A DNA stretch of 64,000 nucleotides, from assembly GCF_000720185.1 (NCBI RefSeq), contig NZ_JOIY01000041.1, forward strand, positions 1 to 64,000. The letters are read 5' to 3'. A program made the position numbers and the translations under genes. Under the pieces are notes generated by a model. The model did no database searches, was not told the DNA's origin, and worked only from the letters and a program-made list of their open reading frames with translations. The DNA is from Streptomyces sp. NRRL S-340. GTDB taxonomy: Bacteria; Actinomycetota; Actinomycetes; Streptomycetales; Streptomycetaceae. Numbering within the stretch: position 1 is the first letter of the stretch; each line of letters begins with the position of its first letter. Shown here in pieces: positions 8,638-16,959 of the stretch.

Positions 8638-9390
8638 TTACCTGCTGCTCCAGAAGTCCGACAGCATGCGGGCCGTCTGTGCCGGGTCCTGCAGCATCCA
8701 CCAGTGACCGAGTCCGTCGAGGTGGACGGCGCGGGCGCCGGCACGCCGGGCTGCGCGGTGCCGAAGAGCGACACTGCCGGCCGCGTGGTCCTCGGTGGCC
8801 ACGGGCACCAGGCCCGGCCTGGCCGCGGCCGCGGCCAGATCCCGACCGCGCTCGCTGAGCAGCGCCCCTGGCACAGACCTGTACAGCGCGAGAATGGCCT
8901 TGCCCATCTGCGGGCTCTGGCCGAGCGCGATCTCGATGGCCGCCGGCTCGGGAACGCCCCATGCGGCCATGCGCACTGCCCGCTCCTCGCCGTCTCCCGA
9001 GAAGATGTCCTCCACGTGGCGCTCTCCGGCGCCCGGCGTCTGCCAGAGCTTCGCGATCTCGTGCCAGATGAAGTCCGGCTCGTAGCCGCCGACCGTGTCG
9101 CTGACCCAGCTGCGGAGCAGATCGGGACGGGCCATCGCCACCTCGGTGGCGAAACCTCCGCCGAAGTCATGGCCGACGATGTCCACAGGCGCCTCGAACC
9201 GTGACAACTCGCCGATGAGCCAATCCCGGTAGCCGAGGAACGTGGAATCGAAGTCCGGGGGAAGGGGCGCGCCGAAGCCCGGAGGCGAGAGCTGGACCGT
9301 CTCGCGCTGCTGGGACTTGGACAACTCCTTGATCAGCGGCGTCCACACCGCGGAGGTCGCGGGAACGCCGTTGACGAAGACAATGGTCAT
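8638..9390 (-). CDS. Alpha/beta-fold hydrolase (dehalogenase/epoxide-hydrolase-like nucleophile)
   Basis: 250 residues starting at ATG 9390 (TIVFVNGVPATSAVW). The nucleophile elbow is VGHDFGG with Asp75 rather than Ser, which suggests a haloalkane-dehalogenase or epoxide-hydrolase-type mechanism. The late GLGHWWML supplies the catalytic His. A longer open frame extends to 10485 only as antisense to lysR and is rejected. It is divergent from lysR (90-base gap). A 42-bp element upstream of it recurs in the same orientation and spacing upstream of the SDR gene at 10464, so both are probably LysR targets. Substrate unknown. Confidence 0.88.
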   Translation of the reverse strand: MTIVFVNGVPATSAVWTPLIKELSKSQQRETVQLSPPGFGAPLPPDFDSTFLGYRDWLIGELSRFEAPVDIVGHDFGGGFATEVAMARPDLLRSWVSDTVGGYEPDFIWHEIAKLWQTPGAGERHVEDIFSGDGEERAVRMAAWGVPEPAAIEIALGQSPQMGKAILALYRSVPGALLSERGRDLAAAAARPGLVPVATEDHAAGSVALRHRAARRAGARAVHLDGLGHWWMLQDPAQTARMLSDFWSSR

Positions 9391-9420
9391 GGGTGAAGGA
9401 CAGCAGCGCCCCTGAACAGC

Positions 9421-9462
9421 CGTCCAAGACCTGTTTCGCACCTCGTCATGCAGTAATCGCAT
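9421..9462 (-). promoter_or_regulatory. LysR-type operator/promoter element of the hydrolase gene
   Basis: On the minus strand this begins with ATGC-N7-GCAT, a 15-base inverted repeat holding a T-N11-A LysR box, followed by a conserved GGTGCGAAAC core. It lies 30 bases upstream of the hydrolase ATG. A 37/42 identical copy in the opposite orientation precedes the SDR gene (10393-10434). Its position between divergent lysR and hydrolase also suits autoregulation. Confidence 0.75.
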
Positions 9463-9480
9463 AACAGGTAGGCTGCGGGC

Positions 9481-10371
9481 ATGCTTCCCGATCTGGACCT
9501 GCGGCTGGTCCGGTACTTCGTGGTCGTCGCCGAGCATCTGAACTTCGGCCGTGCGGCCGAGGAGTTGCGCGTCGCCCAGCCCTCCTTGAGCCGTCAGATC
9601 CAGCGACTGGAAACCGCCCTCGGCGTACGCCTGCTGGAGCGCACCACTCGGGGCAGCCGACTCACCGCCGCCGGCGCGGCCTTCCTCCCGCAGGCGCAGC
9701 AACTGGTGCGCGCAGCCCGGCAAGCGGTGCTCACCGCACGCGCCGCGGCGCCGGCGCGCACGATCACCATCGGGTACGCCGACGACCTGGTCGTCACGCC
9801 CGCCGTACAAGACCTGCGCCGCCGGCATCCCGACGCCCATGTCCGCACACGCCACCTCGACTCGCCGGACGCCGGTGCCCTGACCGACCGGCAGGTCGAC
9901 GCCCTGGTCATCCGCGCACCGCTGCCCGTCCCGGCCGACGGCCTCGACCTGACGGTCCTCTACTCCGAGCCACGGGTCCTGCTCGTCTCCGCATCCCACC
10001 GCTTCGCCGGCAAGGAGTCGGTCACCGTCGCCGACATCTCCGCGGAACCACTCGTCGGCTGCATCGGTACGGGCGCCGACTGGACCACTTTCTGGCGGCT
10101 GGAACCCCGGCCGGACCACGGTTCCGCTCGACTCGGCCCCACCCTTGCCGAAACCTACGACGACAAGCTCGAGGCCATCGCCGACGGCAACGCCGTCGCC
10201 GTCATCCCGGCCGGTGACCTGCGCTACACGCTCCGCCCCGGCCTCGTCACCGTTCCCGTCGACGAGGTCGAGCCCTGCCAGGTCGTCGTCGCCACCCGCA
10301 CCGCGAGTACCGACCCCCTCGTCGCGGAGTTCGTCGAGACCGCGACGAGGCTCCTCGCCCGTCAGACCTGA
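9481..10371 (+). CDS. LysR-family transcriptional regulator
   Basis: 296 residues. The N-terminal winged helix is typical: LVRYFVVVAEHLNFGRAAEE, LRVAQPSLSRQIQRLE, LGVRLLERTTRGSRLTAAG. The effector domain starts near residue 90 (ARTITIGYADD) and follows the periplasmic-binding-protein fold. It is divergent from the alpha/beta hydrolase and upstream of, and collinear with, the SDR. Identical candidate operators at both neighbours make this a compact three-gene module. LysR proteins usually activate in response to a pathway metabolite; the signal is not apparent. Confidence 0.93.
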   Translation: MLPDLDLRLVRYFVVVAEHLNFGRAAEELRVAQPSLSRQIQRLETALGVRLLERTTRGSRLTAAGAAFLPQAQQLVRAARQAVLTARAAAPARTITIGYADDLVVTPAVQDLRRRHPDAHVRTRHLDSPDAGALTDRQVDALVIRAPLPVPADGLDLTVLYSEPRVLLVSASHRFAGKESVTVADISAEPLVGCIGTGADWTTFWRLEPRPDHGSARLGPTLAETYDDKLEAIADGNAVAVIPAGDLRYTLRPGLVTVPVDEVEPCQVVVATRTASTDPLVAEFVETATRLLARQT

Positions 10372-10392
10372 CCGCTCGCTGCCCCGTCCGTC

Positions 10393-10434
10393 ATGCGGCT
10401 TCTGCATGACGGGGTGCGAAACGGGTCTTGGACG
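10393..10434 (+). promoter_or_regulatory. LysR-type operator/promoter element of the SDR gene
   Basis: Starts with ATGC-N7-GCAT (10393-10407) and continues with GGTGCGAAAC; 37 of 42 positions match the reverse complement of 9421-9462. It ends 29 bases before the SDR ATG, against 30 at the hydrolase. The left part also forms a 9-bp hairpin (10388-10396 with 10404-10412) just after the lysR stop, so it could double as a weak terminator. Confidence 0.75.
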
Positions 10435-10463
10435 AGACCGCCGACAGGCCGTTGGCTGGTCGC

Positions 10464-11288
10464 ATGACCATGGATTACCGCGCACAGACCGTCCTGCTCA
10501 CCGGGGCCAGCTCCGGGATCGGAGCCGCCTTCGCCAAAGCCCTGGCCGCCCGCGGTTCGAACCTCGTGATCGTCGCCCGGCGCGCCGAGCGGCTCGCGTC
10601 GATGGCGGACGAGCTGCGCCGCACCACCGACGCCCGCATCGAGGCGATCCCCACGGACCTCTCCGCCCCGGCCGCCGCGAGCGAGCTGCACCAGGAGATC
10701 GCGGACCGGGGCATCCACATCACAAGCCTGATCAACAATGCCGGGTTCGGCTCGTTCGCCATGTTCCCCGGCACGGATCCTGAACGGCTCGCAGCCGAGA
10801 TCGCCGTCAACGTCACGGCGCCGGTGCACTTGACCGCAGCGTTCCTGCCCCAGATGAGGAACGCCGGCAACGGCTTCATCATCAATCTCGCCAGCGTCTC
10901 CGCATATCTCCCGTCCCCCCGGATGGCCGTCTACGGCGCCACCAAGGCCTTTGCGCTCAGCTTCACCGAATCGCTGTGGGCGGAGCTGCGGGGCACCCCC
11001 CTCACCGTGTTCGCCGTCTCGCCCGGTGCCACAGGCACGGAATTCACCACCGGGATGGGACCGGACGCCGGGGTGCTGACCGCCGGGAAACTGCGCACTC
11101 CCGAAGACGTCGTGACCACAGCGCTGCACCACCTCGAACGCCGCGATCCCGGCCCGGCTGTCATCGACGGACGTGCCAACCGGCTCGGCGTCCTCATGAG
11201 CCGGTTCATGAGCCGGCGCCGGAGCGCTCTGATGATGGCGCGCGTCTTCGACCCCGACCGTCAGTCTCCTCCGCAGTCCACTGGGTGA
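10464..11288 (+). CDS. Short-chain dehydrogenase/reductase
   Basis: 274 residues from ATG 10464. It carries the classical SDR cofactor motif LLTGASSGIG (residues 11-20), NNAG near residue 90, and the catalytic Ser-Tyr-Lys set in NLASVSAYLPSPRMAVYGATK (Tyr and Lys of Y-G-A-T-K). VARRAER after the second strand suggests NADP(H). It lies 92 bases after lysR with a LysR-type element between, so it is likely regulated by it. Predicted cytosolic oxidoreductase for a hydroxyl/keto group; together with the neighbouring hydrolase it may modify one xenobiotic or ester substrate (inference). Confidence 0.92.
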   Translation: MTMDYRAQTVLLTGASSGIGAAFAKALAARGSNLVIVARRAERLASMADELRRTTDARIEAIPTDLSAPAAASELHQEIADRGIHITSLINNAGFGSFAMFPGTDPERLAAEIAVNVTAPVHLTAAFLPQMRNAGNGFIINLASVSAYLPSPRMAVYGATKAFALSFTESLWAELRGTPLTVFAVSPGATGTEFTTGMGPDAGVLTAGKLRTPEDVVTTALHHLERRDPGPAVIDGRANRLGVLMSRFMSRRRSALMMARVFDPDRQSPPQSTG

Positions 11289-11289
11289 C

Positions 11290-11575
11290 TCATCCCCATG
11301 CTGGCCGGTGGAGCGGGTGCTGACGACGTATTCTGCGCCGAGCCCGGCCGCGGCCTGGCGGTCGAGGGCCTGTCCGGTGGAGTGCCCGATGACGGCGAGG
11401 CCGGTGACGAGACCGGTGCTGATCAGCAGGGTGGCGGCGGTGGCCGCGGCGCGGGTCGCGCAGGGCATTCTCGCGAGCGAGGCGGCCGGTGCCGAAGCGC
11501 CCGTTCAGCCGCCCCGTCATCCGGATCACCGGGGCGGCGAGCAGACCACAGCCGACCAGCGCGTCGCGCAGGCAC
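11290..11575 (-). pseudogene. FtsX-type ABC transporter permease fragment
   Basis: Minus-strand pieces read LVGCGLLAAPVIRMTGRL, then FGTGRLARENALRDPRR, and after a frameshift TAATLLISTGLVTGLAVIGH and ALDRQAAAGLGAEYVVSTR. This is the membrane helix, the conserved L-A-x-x-N-A-x-R-x-P-x-R loop and the next helix of MacB/FtsX permeases. Both ends are cut (SDR side and IS630 side). Confidence 0.7.
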
Positions 11576-11771
11576 TCCTCCGAGGCGGGGAGGTCATGGT
11601 GCGCGACCCCCGGGCGGAGGCCGACATGTGCGAGCGCCGGGTGGTGCTGTACGAGCGGATGATCCGCGAAGACGAAGCCGTCCCCGCCGACGTCCACAAA
11701 TGGATCCGGCGAGTCGCTGGTCGGGTGCGGGGAGGCATCGCGCCGTGGCATCACACAGGGGCCGTGAATAC

Positions 11772-12346
11772 ATGTGCCTGGATCGTTTTCCTCGACGAAT
11801 CAGGCGTCTCCCTACTCCCTCAGATTCGCCGTACCTACTCGCCCCGAGGGCGGGCTCCGCTCCTGCGGCGCCTGAACTGGAAGCGCGCGTCGATGGCCGG
11901 GGCCCTGGGCTACTACGCCACCGACCCCGACCGCGGAGCCCGCCTGTGCTTCCACCTCAAGCCCGGCAGCTACGACGCCGCCAAACTCATCGAGGTCCTG
12001 GAGCAGATGAAGGTTTTCTACCGCGGCGAGCGAGTGGTCCTCGTCTGGGACGGCCCGTCCGCCCACTGGAGCCGGGCGGTGTGGACTGGGTCGCCGAACA
12101 GGACTGGCTCACCCTGGAACGACTACCCGCCTACGCTCCCGAGTTGAACCCGGTGGGACTGCTGTGATCCTCACTCAAGAAGCGTGAGCTCGCCAACCTC
12201 GCCGGCGACCACCTCGCCGATGTCGCCGACGCCACCGAGCACGGCGTCCACCACATCAACGCCGCCCCCCCCAAGGCCTTGGTCGTTCCTCGCCCATACC
12301 GGACTTACCGTCCGCCCACCACACCCACCGAACTCACTAAAAGGTC
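11772..12346 (+). pseudogene. IS630-family transposase, 5'-truncated and frameshifted
   Basis: The frame opens at CAWIVFLDESGVSLLPQIRR (first catalytic Asp-Glu block) and runs through LNWKRASMAGALGYYATDPD, RLCFHLKPGSYDAAKLIEVL and VVLVWDGPSAHWSR (second Asp). It then shifts to WVAEQDWLTLERLPAYAPEL-NP, meets TGA in place of the W of L-L-W, and resumes SSLKKRELANLAG. A frameshift plus a nonsense codon and the missing N-terminus make it inactive. Confidence 0.8.
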
Positions 12347-13105
12347 AGTAGGTCCTCTCTTCCGGGTCTCGCTGGACGCGCAACGCCGGGTATCCCTCCC
12401 CTAACCCTTAGGGGTCGAGAGGGCCGCGCGCTGAACCGACAAGCCCGGAAGACAGGGAGGTCGCGCTGAGCGGGCCGACGCGTCAGCCTGGCCCGAACAC
12501 CGCCGCTCCCGAGGGGCTCGCCGCCAGAAGAACCTGGTCACCGGTCGGGTGCTCCCCCCGCGCCGCTCCACCCGTACCACCGCCTGCAACACGGCCGGTC
12601 TACTGCATGGGCCGCTCACATGGCCCCTGCTCTCCGCGTGGAGTGCGGACGGCGGTGGGCAGCCAACTAAGCGACGAAGCAGTGACGTTGGCTGCCGCCC
12701 GCCGGTGCGGACGGTCGCGAGGAGCGGCAGCCCTGCCGGTGTGGTGCGCGCCAAAACCGGCGTCGTCACCCACCCCGGCGGATGCCGGAACGCGGCAACC
12801 GTGTGCACCCGCTCCCGCCCGGGCGCCGACGACACAGCGATCGGCCGCGCCGTCGGCGCTGCGACCGCTTGCGCCATCGCCGCGCTGCGGGCCAGGGCGT
12901 CCACGGCGTGACGGCCGGCGGGTGGCCGATCGGTTGCCTACCCGGAGCGACGAACGACAAAGGTCAGGACCTCAGCAGGAGGCCGGTGCGTCGCCGTACG
13001 CCACAAGTTGGATCACGACCCCATCCCCGCGCCGTACGAGGTGCGAGTGGCGTGGAACAGACACTGGAGGCGATCCGAGACACTGATTCTGCGCAGAGGA
13101 CTGGC
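12347..13105. other. 759 bases between IS630 relic and peptidase, no clear gene
   Basis: Open frames on both strands are Arg/Ala/Pro-rich with no family resemblance. A plus-strand stretch near 12740-12910 reads CTRSRPGADDTAIGRAVGAA, which could be a scrap, but nothing supports a start or function. The last 60 bases hold the peptidase ribosome site AGAGGA. Confidence 0.4.
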
Positions 13106-14638
13106 ATGACTCTACGAAGCGGACGAACGATTTCCGTACTGACGGTCGGGGCGGCGACGGTCGTGATGGCAGGGCTCACTCCCGCGACGGCGTTGGCGGC
13201 GGAGGATCCGCTCCAGCAGTACGCACAGCAGAAAATCCGTTGGGAGCGCTGCGATGCGAGCGGACCGGCGGCGTTCGAGTGCGCGAAGGTGAAGGTGCCG
13301 CTGGACTACAGCCACCTCGGGGGCCGGAAGATCGACCTGGCGATATCGCGGATCAAGGCGGGCAGTGCGAAAGAGCGGCACGGCGTGCTGCTGATGAATC
13401 CCGGGGGCCCGGGCGTTCCGGGGCTGACCATGCCCCTGGAGATGGAGCCGCTGCTGTCGGCGGAGGTACGAGAACGGTTCGACCTGGTCGGCTTCGACCC
13501 GCGCGGGGTCGGGCAGAGCTCGCCGATCGGCTGCGACCTGACGGGCGACGAACAGACCTTCCAGCACCCCTACACCGCAAGGACGTTCGCGAAGGACGTG
13601 GCCCGGGCCCGGACCGTGGCCGACAAATGCTGGGCCAAGGCGGGGGACGCGCTGCCGCACATCACCACCCGCAACACGGCACGGGACATGGACGTTGTCC
13701 GGGCGGCACTGGGAGAGAGGAAGATCTCCTACTTCGGGTACTCGTACGGCACGTACCTGGGCGCCGTCTACACGCAGATGTTCCCCCGGCATTCGGACCG
13801 GTTCGTGCTCGACAGTGCGCTCGATCCGACGCTCGCGTGGCGAGGGATGTTCCGGGGGTGGTCGGCGGGGGCCGAACTCGCCTTCACCCGGTGGACCGAG
13901 TGGGCCGCTGCGCGCAACGCCACGTACGGGCTGGGCACGACCCCGGCGGAGGTCCGCAAGACGTACGGGGAACTCATCGCCCGCGCCGACCGCACGCCCG
14001 TCCCGACGAAGGGCGGGGCGCTCAGCGGTGGCGCCATCCGTTCCGAGTACGGCGCGTTCGTCCACGTGGCGACCGTCACCCCGTGGATCGTCGCGTTGAA
14101 GGCCGCGGCCGCGGGCGGAGCGCCCGCGCCGGCCACGCCTACCGCGTCGGCGGTGCCCGACTCCGTCCCGGTCCGGTCCGCCGAAGCGGGGGCGGCAACG
14201 TCTGGTGCGGACGTCCCGGCGGACAACCAGTCCGCTGCCGTGTGGGCCGTCTTCTGCGGCGACACCCGCAGCTGGCCGCGCAACCCCGAGCTGTACCGCC
14301 GGGACGCGATCCGAGACCGAGCCGAGTACCCGCTGGCCGGCGACCTGGGGGCCAACATTCAGCCGTGCGCGTTCTGGAAGTCAGCGAGAAGCGAGCCGGC
14401 CACCGTGGTGAGCAACGACGTCAACGCGCTGATCGTGCAGAACGAGTGGGACCCGCAGGCGACGCTGGCCATGGCGCAGGGCATGCGGCGGGCGCTGCAC
14501 GGTGCGCGGATGGTCACGGTGGCCGGTGGTGAGGGCCACGGCGTGGTGGTGGCCGGCCCGTCCTGTGCGGACGTCGACGTCACGCGGTACCTGACCACGG
14601 GCCGGCTGCCCGCGAAGGACCTGACCTGCGGCGGCTAG
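13106..14638 (+). CDS. Secreted tripeptidyl aminopeptidase (Tap/Slp-like alpha/beta hydrolase)
   Basis: 510 residues from ATG 13106 with AGAGGA eight bases upstream; the longer frame back to 12782 lacks coding character. The signal peptide runs to about residue 32 (ISVLTVGAATVVMAGLTPAT, ALAAED). The oxyanion loop is NPGGPG (98-103) and the nucleophile elbow GYSYGTYLG has Ser213. The C-terminal acid and His are in QNEWDPQ and GEGHGV. These enzymes remove tripeptides from secreted proteins and peptides outside the cell. The gene stands alone, flanked by relics. Confidence 0.92.
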   Translation: MTLRSGRTISVLTVGAATVVMAGLTPATALAAEDPLQQYAQQKIRWERCDASGPAAFECAKVKVPLDYSHLGGRKIDLAISRIKAGSAKERHGVLLMNPGGPGVPGLTMPLEMEPLLSAEVRERFDLVGFDPRGVGQSSPIGCDLTGDEQTFQHPYTARTFAKDVARARTVADKCWAKAGDALPHITTRNTARDMDVVRAALGERKISYFGYSYGTYLGAVYTQMFPRHSDRFVLDSALDPTLAWRGMFRGWSAGAELAFTRWTEWAAARNATYGLGTTPAEVRKTYGELIARADRTPVPTKGGALSGGAIRSEYGAFVHVATVTPWIVALKAAAAGGAPAPATPTASAVPDSVPVRSAEAGAATSGADVPADNQSAAVWAVFCGDTRSWPRNPELYRRDAIRDRAEYPLAGDLGANIQPCAFWKSARSEPATVVSNDVNALIVQNEWDPQATLAMAQGMRRALHGARMVTVAGGEGHGVVVAGPSCADVDVTRYLTTGRLPAKDLTCGG

Positions 14639-14752
14639 CTGTTGTGCAAGTGCTGGTCACAACCACTGAGGTTTTCTCAACGAAGATGCCGAAGGCGCCA
14701 GGTGGCAAGAATCAGCCTCGGCCTGGCGCCTTGTGTGCAGGGTAAGGAGTAC

Positions 14753-15084
14753 TCAGTTGGAGTGCGCCTCCAGAGCGTCGATCATCCCGGACCAGAGTTC
14801 GCGGGGGGCGGTCGTGTCCCATGCCGGGGATCAACAAGAGCTTCGCTCCGGGCACCAGGTCTGCGGTGCGTTTCCCACCACTGGGGCCAATCAGCGTGTC
14901 AGCCAAGCCATGGATCACCAGAGTCGGCACCCGAAGCTTCCGCAGTGCGTCTGCGCGTGAGCCACCGAGGATCATCGCGCCGAGTCGGCGCACTACTCCG
15001 GCCGGGCAGTAAGCGCGGTCGTAGCTGTCTGCAGCCAGCTCACGAAGGATTGCGGGGTCTCCGTAGCGCTTGGAGGCCCACACC
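14753..15084 (-). pseudogene. C-terminal half of an alpha/beta hydrolase
   Basis: The minus strand reads LRELAADSYDRAYCPAGVVR, LRKLRVPTLVIHGLADTLIG (acid-residue strand) and GAKLLLIPGMGHD (catalytic His). After a one-base shift it ends TTAPRELWSGMIDALEAHSN with stop at 14753-14755. The N-terminal half with the nucleophile is absent; the break near 15085 joins directly to an unrelated truncated gene on the other strand. Confidence 0.75.
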
Positions 15085-15440
15085 AGGCCTTCGACAACCA
15101 CGGCGGCAAGACCGCGGACGTGGCCCGGATCCGCCGGCTGGTCATTCCGGGGGGCGTAATCGTGCTGACCGGGCCGAAGTACTCGGTCTTCACCATCGAC
15201 GAGTTCATTGAGCCTCGCGAACGCCTGCTCTCCAAAGGGCGGTTGGTCGAGTTCTCGGAGTGGGAGACCTCCGAGCGGACAGAGATCGCGAACGACATCG
15301 CGTCGCGCTTCGGCGAGTACCGCAAGGCCGGCGCCCTGGACGGCAGGCCGTTCGAGGGCGGCGGGACCAAGACCTTCCAGTTTGTCCGCACCCCGGAAGG
15401 CTGGCGGATCGCGGCGTTCTCCTGGTACGACCAGTCCTGA
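15085..15440 (+). pseudogene. NTF2/SnoaL-like (DUF4440) protein, 5' end missing
   Basis: From the junction the frame reads FDNHGGKTADVARIRRLVIP, VLTGPKYSVFTIDEFIEPRE, EFSEWETSERTEIANDIASR and FVRTPEGWRIAAFSWYDQS. This is an NTF2-like cone domain lacking its first helices, with no plausible start upstream. A GTG at 15120 could initiate a shortened peptide. Confidence 0.65.
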
Positions 15441-15793
15441 GCGCAGCAGTCCGCAGGACAGGGGCGTTGCGGAGTCCCGGTGATCATGTGAGTGTCGACC
15501 GACCGCGCACCTGCCGGCCGTGATGACCTGCGACGGCCGAGCCGTCACTCAGCAGGCCACCTCGCCTCACACACCGGACTCGCCCAGGTCACTCGCGGAT
15601 CGGGTTGGTTTGACAGACCCACCGGGTGCTCGCCCAGGCAAGCACCCGGTCGAGCGCACCATGGGGCGAGCTGTTCATGACGCTCTGGGCGCCAGATCGC
15701 GGTACCACGAGCCTGCAAGCGGGCTCTGGCCTGGCCTTTTCCGATGACGCATCACGTGGAGTGCGTGGGCGATTCTGGAGTCTGGGAACAAGG
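15441..15793. other. 353 bases, no gene seen
   Basis: Contains short complementary runs such as ACCGGGTGCTCGCCCAGGCA (around 15621) but no convincing coding frame. The right edge carries the desaturase terminator hairpin. Confidence 0.5.
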
Positions 15794-15824
15794 GCGCCTG
15801 GCCTCGGGTTCGTGAGCCAGGCGC
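15794..15824 (-). terminator. Hairpin after the desaturase gene
   Basis: GCGCCTGGC (15794-15802) pairs perfectly with GCCAGGCGC (15816-15824) around a 13-base loop, 10 bases beyond the desaturase stop. There is no long T-run, as is common in actinobacteria. Confidence 0.7.
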
Positions 15825-15833
15825 TTGTAACAA

Positions 15834-16952
15834 TCAGGCGGCGACGAGTTCCTGCTCACGGTCCGGCGTCTTGACCTCGGGCTTCTTGTTCGGCAGCGAG
15901 AGCCGGAAGACCTTGCGCCACGCGGAGAGCACCTGTTTGGGCAGCGGTCCGGTGACGTACTCCAGCTCGTACTTCTCGAACAGCGCGCGCACCTTCACCG
16001 CGACCTCGGCGTACCGGTTGCTCGGCAGGTCCGGGAACAGGTGGTGCTCGATCTGGTGCGACAGGTTGCCGGTCATGAAGTGCATGGCCCTGTTGCCGCT
16101 GATGTTCGCCGAGCCCATCATCTGGCGCAGGTACCACTGGCCGCGTGTCTCGCCCTTGATCGACCGGCGCTCGAAGACCTGTACGCCCTCGGGGAAGTGC
16201 CCGCACATGATCACCGAGTGGGACCAGAGGTTGCGGACCAGGTTCGCGGTGAACGTGGCGGCGAGCGTGGGGAGGAACGAGGGGCCCGACAGCAGCGGGT
16301 GGATCACGTAGTCCTTGAGCACCTGCTTGCGGATCTTGCGGCCCACGGCCTTGGCCCGCGCGCGGAACTCCGGGTTCTTGCGGCGGCGCTTGTTCAGGTT
16401 CTTGCCGAGCTCCAGGTCGTAAGCTGCGATGCCGTACTCGAAGAAGCAGGCGTTGATGAAGTTCCACAGCGGCTGGCCGAGGTGGAACGGGTGCCACTTC
16501 TGGTCCTCGTCGACGCGCATGATGCCGTAGCCGAGGTCGTTGTCCTTGCCGATCACGTTGGTGTACGTGTGGTGCAGCTCGTTGTGCGAGTGCTTCCACT
16601 GGTCGGCCGGCGAGACGTGATCCCATTCCCAGGTGGTGGAGTGGATCTTCGGGTCCCGCATCCAGTCCCACTGGCCGTGCAGGATGTTGTGGCCGATCTC
16701 CATGTTGTCCATGATCTTCGCCACGGACAGACCGGCGGTGCCGAGCAGCCACGCGGGCGGGAAGATCGAGAACAGCAGCACGCCCCTGCTGACCAGTTCG
16801 AGCGTGCGCTGCGCCGAGATGACCCTACGGATGTAGGCGGCGTCCCTCTCGCCGCGGCCGGCGATCACCTCATCGCGGATCGCGTCCAGCTCGCGGCCAA
16901 GCTCCTCGATCTGCTCCGCGGTCAGGTGGGCGGTGGGGTCGATGGCGGTCAA
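15834..16952 (-). CDS. Membrane fatty-acid (acyl-CoA) desaturase, DesA3-like
   Basis: 372 residues. The three diiron His boxes are visible: GHNILH (His88, His92), HSHNELHH (residues 121-128) and HQIEHHLFP near residue 307. Hydrophobic stretches around 55-80 and 215-245 fit a di-iron membrane desaturase. The ferredoxin-reductase-like partner is encoded 7 bases upstream in the same operon, as in mycobacterial DesA3/Rv3230c pairs. Predicted to insert a cis double bond into acyl chains, so it affects membrane fluidity. A hairpin terminator follows. The divergent PucR-type regulator probably controls the operon. Confidence 0.93.
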   Translation of the reverse strand: MTAIDPTAHLTAEQIEELGRELDAIRDEVIAGRGERDAAYIRRVISAQRTLELVSRGVLLFSIFPPAWLLGTAGLSVAKIMDNMEIGHNILHGQWDWMRDPKIHSTTWEWDHVSPADQWKHSHNELHHTYTNVIGKDNDLGYGIMRVDEDQKWHPFHLGQPLWNFINACFFEYGIAAYDLELGKNLNKRRRKNPEFRARAKAVGRKIRKQVLKDYVIHPLLSGPSFLPTLAATFTANLVRNLWSHSVIMCGHFPEGVQVFERRSIKGETRGQWYLRQMMGSANISGNRAMHFMTGNLSHQIEHHLFPDLPSNRYAEVAVKVRALFEKYELEYVTGPLPKQVLSAWRKVFRLSLPNKKPEVKTPDREQELVAA

Positions 16953-16959
16953 GGTGCTC

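Noticed and set aside
9391..10485. N-terminal extension of the hydrolase frame through lysR antisense
   Set aside because: The extra 365 residues have no family features and overlap the lysR coding strand; ATG 9390 fits the alpha/beta hydrolase start.
12782..13105. Longer start for the tripeptidyl aminopeptidase
   Set aside because: It would bury the signal peptide; ATG 13106 has a good ribosome site and directly precedes the signal sequence.
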